DNA of 6,987 bases from Candidatus Gastranaerophilales bacterium. GTDB taxonomy: Bacteria > Cyanobacteriota > Vampirovibrionia > Gastranaerophilales > Gastranaerophilaceae. Both the position numbers and the translations under genes were made by a program. The notes beneath the pieces were generated by a model. It was given only the letters and a program-made list of their open reading frames with translations. It ran no database searches and was not told the DNA's origin. The stretch spans positions 1-6,987 of the forward strand of contig JAJQDG010000092.1 of the NCBI GenBank assembly GCA_021202305.1. Direction: 5' to 3'. Positions 4,241-6,987 of the stretch are shown here, in pieces (within the stretch, counting starts at the first letter, position 1; each line of letters opens with the position of its first letter).

Positions 4241-6307
4241 ATGACAGAAGAATTTAAAATCGGACAATACACAATAGCAAACGAAAAATATTATAATGCG
4301 CTTATAAGTTCAAATGTGTCAGAAATTACTCTTGCAGGGCTGGATAAAAACGGCGATAAGGTGCTGGATGAAGATGAGCTTGTAACTATTGATATAGGCG
4401 AAACTGATGAAACATCCGAAACAGCGGATGAAACAGCTGAAACTGATGAAACTGATGAAGTTGATACAACGTCTGATGAAACAGATGCAACGGATGAAAC
4501 ATCATCATCAACGGCTCAAAGCACAGGAAATACAACAACAACAACAACAACGTCATCAACAACAACCGATGAAACAGATACAACAACAGATACAACAACA
4601 GATACAACAACAGATACAACAACAACTGCAACAAGCGAAACAACTTCTTCCGATAATTCAAGCGGAATAACATACGAAGATTTTAAAGAAGCTATTGATG
4701 AAAATTCCAAATTAAAAGCCCTAGTAGAAGAAGCAGGATACGAAGAAGTGTTTAATGCGCTTGATGAAGACGGCGACGGAGTAATCTCGGAAGATGAACT
4801 TGAGGCTTTGAGTACAAGTGCGGATTCATTATCTGAAGTTACCGCAGGCGAAATGAAAAAATTCATAAGCTCAAACCTTAGTGAAAGTGATGATGAAGAA
4901 GAATTTAACGAGCTTGTATCTAAAATAAAAGAGGCATTGGCTTCCGATGATTCAGATGATACAACAACATCAACCGCTTCAACGGATTCAACTTCCGGTA
5001 CCTCAGGCTCATCCGGCACCTCCGGTACTTCCGGTACATCAAGCGTATCTTCATCAGGAACATCTTCATCCGCAGCCTCAACATCAGCTGCAACGTCAAC
5101 AGATGACGAACCCACACTTGAAGAACAAATACAACAGCTTGAAGAAGTTGATATTCCTGACACCGAAGAACAACTTGCCAATCTTCTTACGGAAAAAGAT
5201 GAAGAAATTGCACGCCTTCAGGAAGAAGAACAAACAGCCATTGATGAAAGTGATGAAATTGATGAAGAATTAAAAGCGGAATATGACACTATTATGGCAA
5301 ACCTTGAAGAAGCGCAGGAAAATAAATCAAAAGCCGAATCCGATAAATGTGAAAAGGAATCTTCTCTTTCAACGGTTACTTCAAGTATAGCCGAAATAGA
5401 TGCTGAAATAGCCGCAATAGATACAAATACCGACGATGAAGAGCAAAATGCGGAAAATGCAGCCCTGATTGAAAGCCTGCAAGCTCAAAAAACCGAACTT
5501 GAAACTCAAAAAACCGAACTTGAAGGCGATATAGAAGAACTTGAAGGAACTATATCGGAGCTTGAAGCTACAATTAAAGAGCAAGAAGGGTTAAAAGAAG
5601 AAATTTTAACGGAAATAAAAGAAAACCTTGACCCCGATTCTGAACTTTATCAAACAATAACCGAAATCGAAGAAGAAATTGAAACGGTAAATTCCAACTA
5701 TGAAAAAGACTCGGCAGAACTTCAAGCAACGCTTGAAAGCCAGCGTGCAGAGCTTGAAGAATTAAAAATTCAGCGCGGCACTGAAACGGGCGAAGCACAG
5801 AACAAACCTGACGGAAGTGAATGGCTTGAAGCACTCCAGGAAGCAGGCGGTCAGGCAGCGGATAATTTCTATAAATTAGCGGAAGAACTCGGCATGAGCG
5901 AAGAAGAAGCAATGAGCTATATAGCGGAACTTTGCGAATCAGAGGAATACGCAGACGGCGTTATTGACCCCGTATTATTCTGCGCCCAGATATGCCTTGA
6001 ATCGGGATACGATGCTGATATCCCGGGCGACAACGGGGCAGCGCTCGGTCTTGGACAATTCCATACATGTGCGGTTGACGAAGTAAATAATCAATACGGC
6101 ACAAGTTACACATACGAAGATAGAAGCGACCCTGTAAAAGCTCTTGAGATGATGGCATTACTTATGAAGTATGATTACAATTGCACAGGTTCGACCGATG
6201 CAGCTCTTGCAATGTACAATCAAGGGCATGCAAGCGCAATAAATGAAACGGCGGGGCAAAATTACGTATCCAATGTCTATTCAAAGCTTGACAACTACAC
6301 GTCATAG
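4241..6307 (+). CDS. EF-hand, coiled-coil lytic transglycosylase (SLT domain)
   Basis: A 688-residue mosaic. Residues 1-50 end in EF-hand loop 1 (DKNGDKVLDEDE, 35-46). Then a Thr/Asp/Glu linker (53-140) with four DTTT units, a helical block with the canonical EF-hand loop 2 (DEDGDGVISEDE, 175-186), and a Ser/Thr/Gly linker (236-290). A long acidic coiled coil follows (about 292-512), and a C-terminal GH23 soluble-lytic-transglycosylase domain (about 530-688). The last has the catalytic Glu587 in ICLESGY, the motif GAALGLGQF (599-607) and AMYNQGHA (657-664), matching 'ESGF', 'GLMQ' and 'AYN.G'. Such domains cleave peptidoglycan to 1,6-anhydro-muropeptides. No signal peptide or membrane helix is seen, so the export route is unknown. 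ATG 4241 has AAGG/GGG purines at 4227-4237. Sigma-28 promoter upstream. It converges on ispD, 17 bases away. Proposed role: peptidoglycan opening linked to flagella. Confidence 0.8.
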   Translation: MTEEFKIGQYTIANEKYYNALISSNVSEITLAGLDKNGDKVLDEDELVTIDIGETDETSETADETAETDETDEVDTTSDETDATDETSSSTAQSTGNTTTTTTTSSTTTDETDTTTDTTTDTTTDTTTTATSETTSSDNSSGITYEDFKEAIDENSKLKALVEEAGYEEVFNALDEDGDGVISEDELEALSTSADSLSEVTAGEMKKFISSNLSESDDEEEFNELVSKIKEALASDDSDDTTTSTASTDSTSGTSGSSGTSGTSGTSSVSSSGTSSSAASTSAATSTDDEPTLEEQIQQLEEVDIPDTEEQLANLLTEKDEEIARLQEEEQTAIDESDEIDEELKAEYDTIMANLEEAQENKSKAESDKCEKESSLSTVTSSIAEIDAEIAAIDTNTDDEEQNAENAALIESLQAQKTELETQKTELEGDIEELEGTISELEATIKEQEGLKEEILTEIKENLDPDSELYQTITEIEEEIETVNSNYEKDSAELQATLESQRAELEELKIQRGTETGEAQNKPDGSEWLEALQEAGGQAADNFYKLAEELGMSEEEAMSYIAELCESEEYADGVIDPVLFCAQICLESGYDADIPGDNGAALGLGQFHTCAVDEVNNQYGTSYTYEDRSDPVKALEMMALLMKYDYNCTGSTDAALAMYNQGHASAINETAGQNYVSNVYSKLDNYTS
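4577..4624 (+). repeat. 12-bp tandem repeat in the Thr/Asp linker
   Basis: Four perfect copies of GATACAACAACA encode DTTT four times (residues 113-128), flanked by further ACA runs (4531-4566). The unit is a multiple of three, so copy-number change would alter linker length without breaking the frame. Confidence 0.85.
5484..5524 (+). repeat. 21-bp tandem duplication in the coiled coil
   Basis: CTCAAAAAACCGAACTTGAA occurs twice with a 21-base period (5484-5503, 5505-5524), encoding two QKTELE heptads (residues 416-428). Exactly one heptad is duplicated, so the coiled-coil register is kept. Confidence 0.75.
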
Positions 6308-6310
6308 TTA

Positions 6311-6345
6311 GAGTTTGCGGAAAATTAAAATTTTTCCGCACACTC
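6311..6345. repeat. dispersed palindromic repeat, copy 5, between convergent genes
   Basis: GAGTTTGCGG (6311-6320) faces CCGCACACTC (6336-6345) with one mismatch, and AAAATT/AATTTT continues the stem (one T unpaired). It starts 3 bases after the transglycosylase stop and includes the stop and last six codons of ispD on the other strand. It probably acts as a shared terminator or 3'-end stabiliser, although no free T run follows. Confidence 0.75.
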
Positions 6346-6987
6346 GTTAAGTAATTTTTCAGCTTTTAGAATGTCATCGGGATATGTTATTTTAATATTT
6401 TCAATTTCGCCTTCCAAAACAAAAATTTTATCAAGATTAAATTCTTTTACAAGCCCCGCATCATCAGTTGCACTAAATCCTGTATTTTGCGCAAGTGCAT
6501 GGGCTTTTTTTATAAGATTTGCACGAAAACCCTGCGGGGTTTGACACCTTAAAAGAGTTTTTCTTTCAGGCACATTTACAATTATTCTTTCTGCATTAAT
6601 TTGAATTATTGTATCGCCGGTTTCAATGCCGGTATTTACCGCATTATAACGATCCAGCGCACTATAGCATTTATTAATTAAATTATCCGAAACAAAAGGG
6701 CGCACGCCGTCGTGAATTAATATTTTTGCGTCATTTTCAGCTACATACGACACGCCGATTCTGGAGCTGTCCTGTCTTTGTTTTCCGCCTGATACAATTT
6801 TATAAAGTTTTTTAAAATTAAACTTGCTGCAAAATTCAACATATTCTTTATTAAAAAGAAGAATTATTCTGTCTGTATTTTTGTTTTTTTCAAACTTTGA
6901 AACGGTATATTCAAGAAGTGTATGCCCGTTTATTTTAATAAATTGCTTGGGAAGGCTATTGCCCGTTCTTTTACCGTTTCCTGAAGC
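6325..6987 (-). CDS. ispD: 2-C-methyl-D-erythritol 4-phosphate cytidylyltransferase (N-terminus cut)
   Basis: The frame is open from the right edge to TAA at 6327-6325, 220 residues, with only about ten N-terminal residues missing. It makes CDP-ME from CTP and MEP in the non-mevalonate isoprenoid pathway, in the cytoplasm. The visible start ASGNGKRTGNSLPKQF is the nucleotide-binding loop 'AGG.G.RMG...PKQ' with its Arg and Lys. Then come ILIHDGVRPF, RCQTPQGFR, SATDDAGLVKEF and ENIKITYPDD, whose Lys matches a phosphate-contacting Lys of the E. coli enzyme. The related ribitol-5-phosphate enzyme TarI shares most of these, but TDDAGLVKEF fits IspD better. The internal GTG at 6753 is not the start, because homology continues upstream of it. 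The last residues, ECAEKF, lie inside a dispersed palindrome. Confidence 0.88.
   Translation of the reverse strand, partial: ASGNGKRTGNSLPKQFIKINGHTLLEYTVSKFEKNKNTDRIILLFNKEYVEFCSKFNFKKLYKIVSGGKQRQDSSRIGVSYVAENDAKILIHDGVRPFVSDNLINKCYSALDRYNAVNTGIETGDTIIQINAERIIVNVPERKTLLRCQTPQGFRANLIKKAHALAQNTGFSATDDAGLVKEFNLDKIFVLEGEIENIKITYPDDILKAEKLLNECAEKF

Noticed and set aside
3958..4272. A 104-residue minus-strand frame, with an internal GTG (about 4135) preceded by a purine-rich AAAGGGCGG
   Set aside because: It mostly lies antisense to the HExxH gene and crosses the sigma-28 promoter and the start of the transglycosylase gene. Its hydrophobic part comes from AT-rich leader DNA, and no family pattern is seen.
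4577..4624. CRISPR-like array
   Set aside because: The 12-base units are contiguous, without spacers, and encode an in-frame DTTT repeat.
4516..5181. A 221-residue minus-strand frame rich in Ser and Val
   Set aside because: It arises from the complement of Thr/Asp/Ser repeats in the transglycosylase gene and is of low complexity throughout.

Overview
The window is AT-rich. It carries a short flagellar gene cluster together with several proteins typical of the gut-associated non-photosynthetic cyanobacterial sister group (Vampirovibrionia/Melainabacteria, order Gastranaerophilales): a C2 (calpain-type) cysteine protease, EF-hand proteins with long Thr/Asp linkers, and an MEP-pathway gene. That placement is an inference from gene content and composition. 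No rRNA or marker gene here proves it.

Layout. 1-105 is a short upstream stretch, possibly the 3' end of another gene. 106-927 (+) encodes a calpain-like protease, followed by a hairpin repeat and a clear bidirectional terminator. 1007-1435 looks empty at first sight, but holds a 43-residue membrane protein gene on the minus strand with a good ribosome binding site and a sigma-28-like promoter, two copies of the hairpin repeat, and a plus-strand terminator with no gene in front of it. 1436-3331 (+) is a tight operon: fliJ, a fliK-like gene and a hook/rod protein gene, with overlapping ends (14 nt and ATGA). 3396-4067 (+) encodes a secreted HExxH putative metalloprotease with a TTG start. 4068-4240 holds a half copy of the repeat and a very good sigma-28 promoter. 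4241-6307 (+) encodes a 688-residue protein with two EF-hands, low-complexity linkers, a long coiled coil and a C-terminal lytic transglycosylase domain. 6325-6987 (-) is ispD, cut by the right edge of the window and convergent with the previous gene.

How the parts fit. FliJ (export apparatus), the FliK-like protein (hook length) and the hook/rod protein belong to hook-basal-body assembly. The sigma-28-type promoter at 4173-4199 suggests the transglycosylase is made in the late flagellar programme, although it lacks a signal peptide. The small membrane protein has a matching but weaker promoter. Flagellar assembly needs local peptidoglycan cutting, so a sigma-28-controlled, calcium-binding muramidase next to hook genes is the most interesting hypothesis here. 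A second thread is a dispersed palindrome family, with four or five full or partial copies in 7 kb, found at gene ends and in the intergenic gap. One copy supplies the last codons and stop of ispD.
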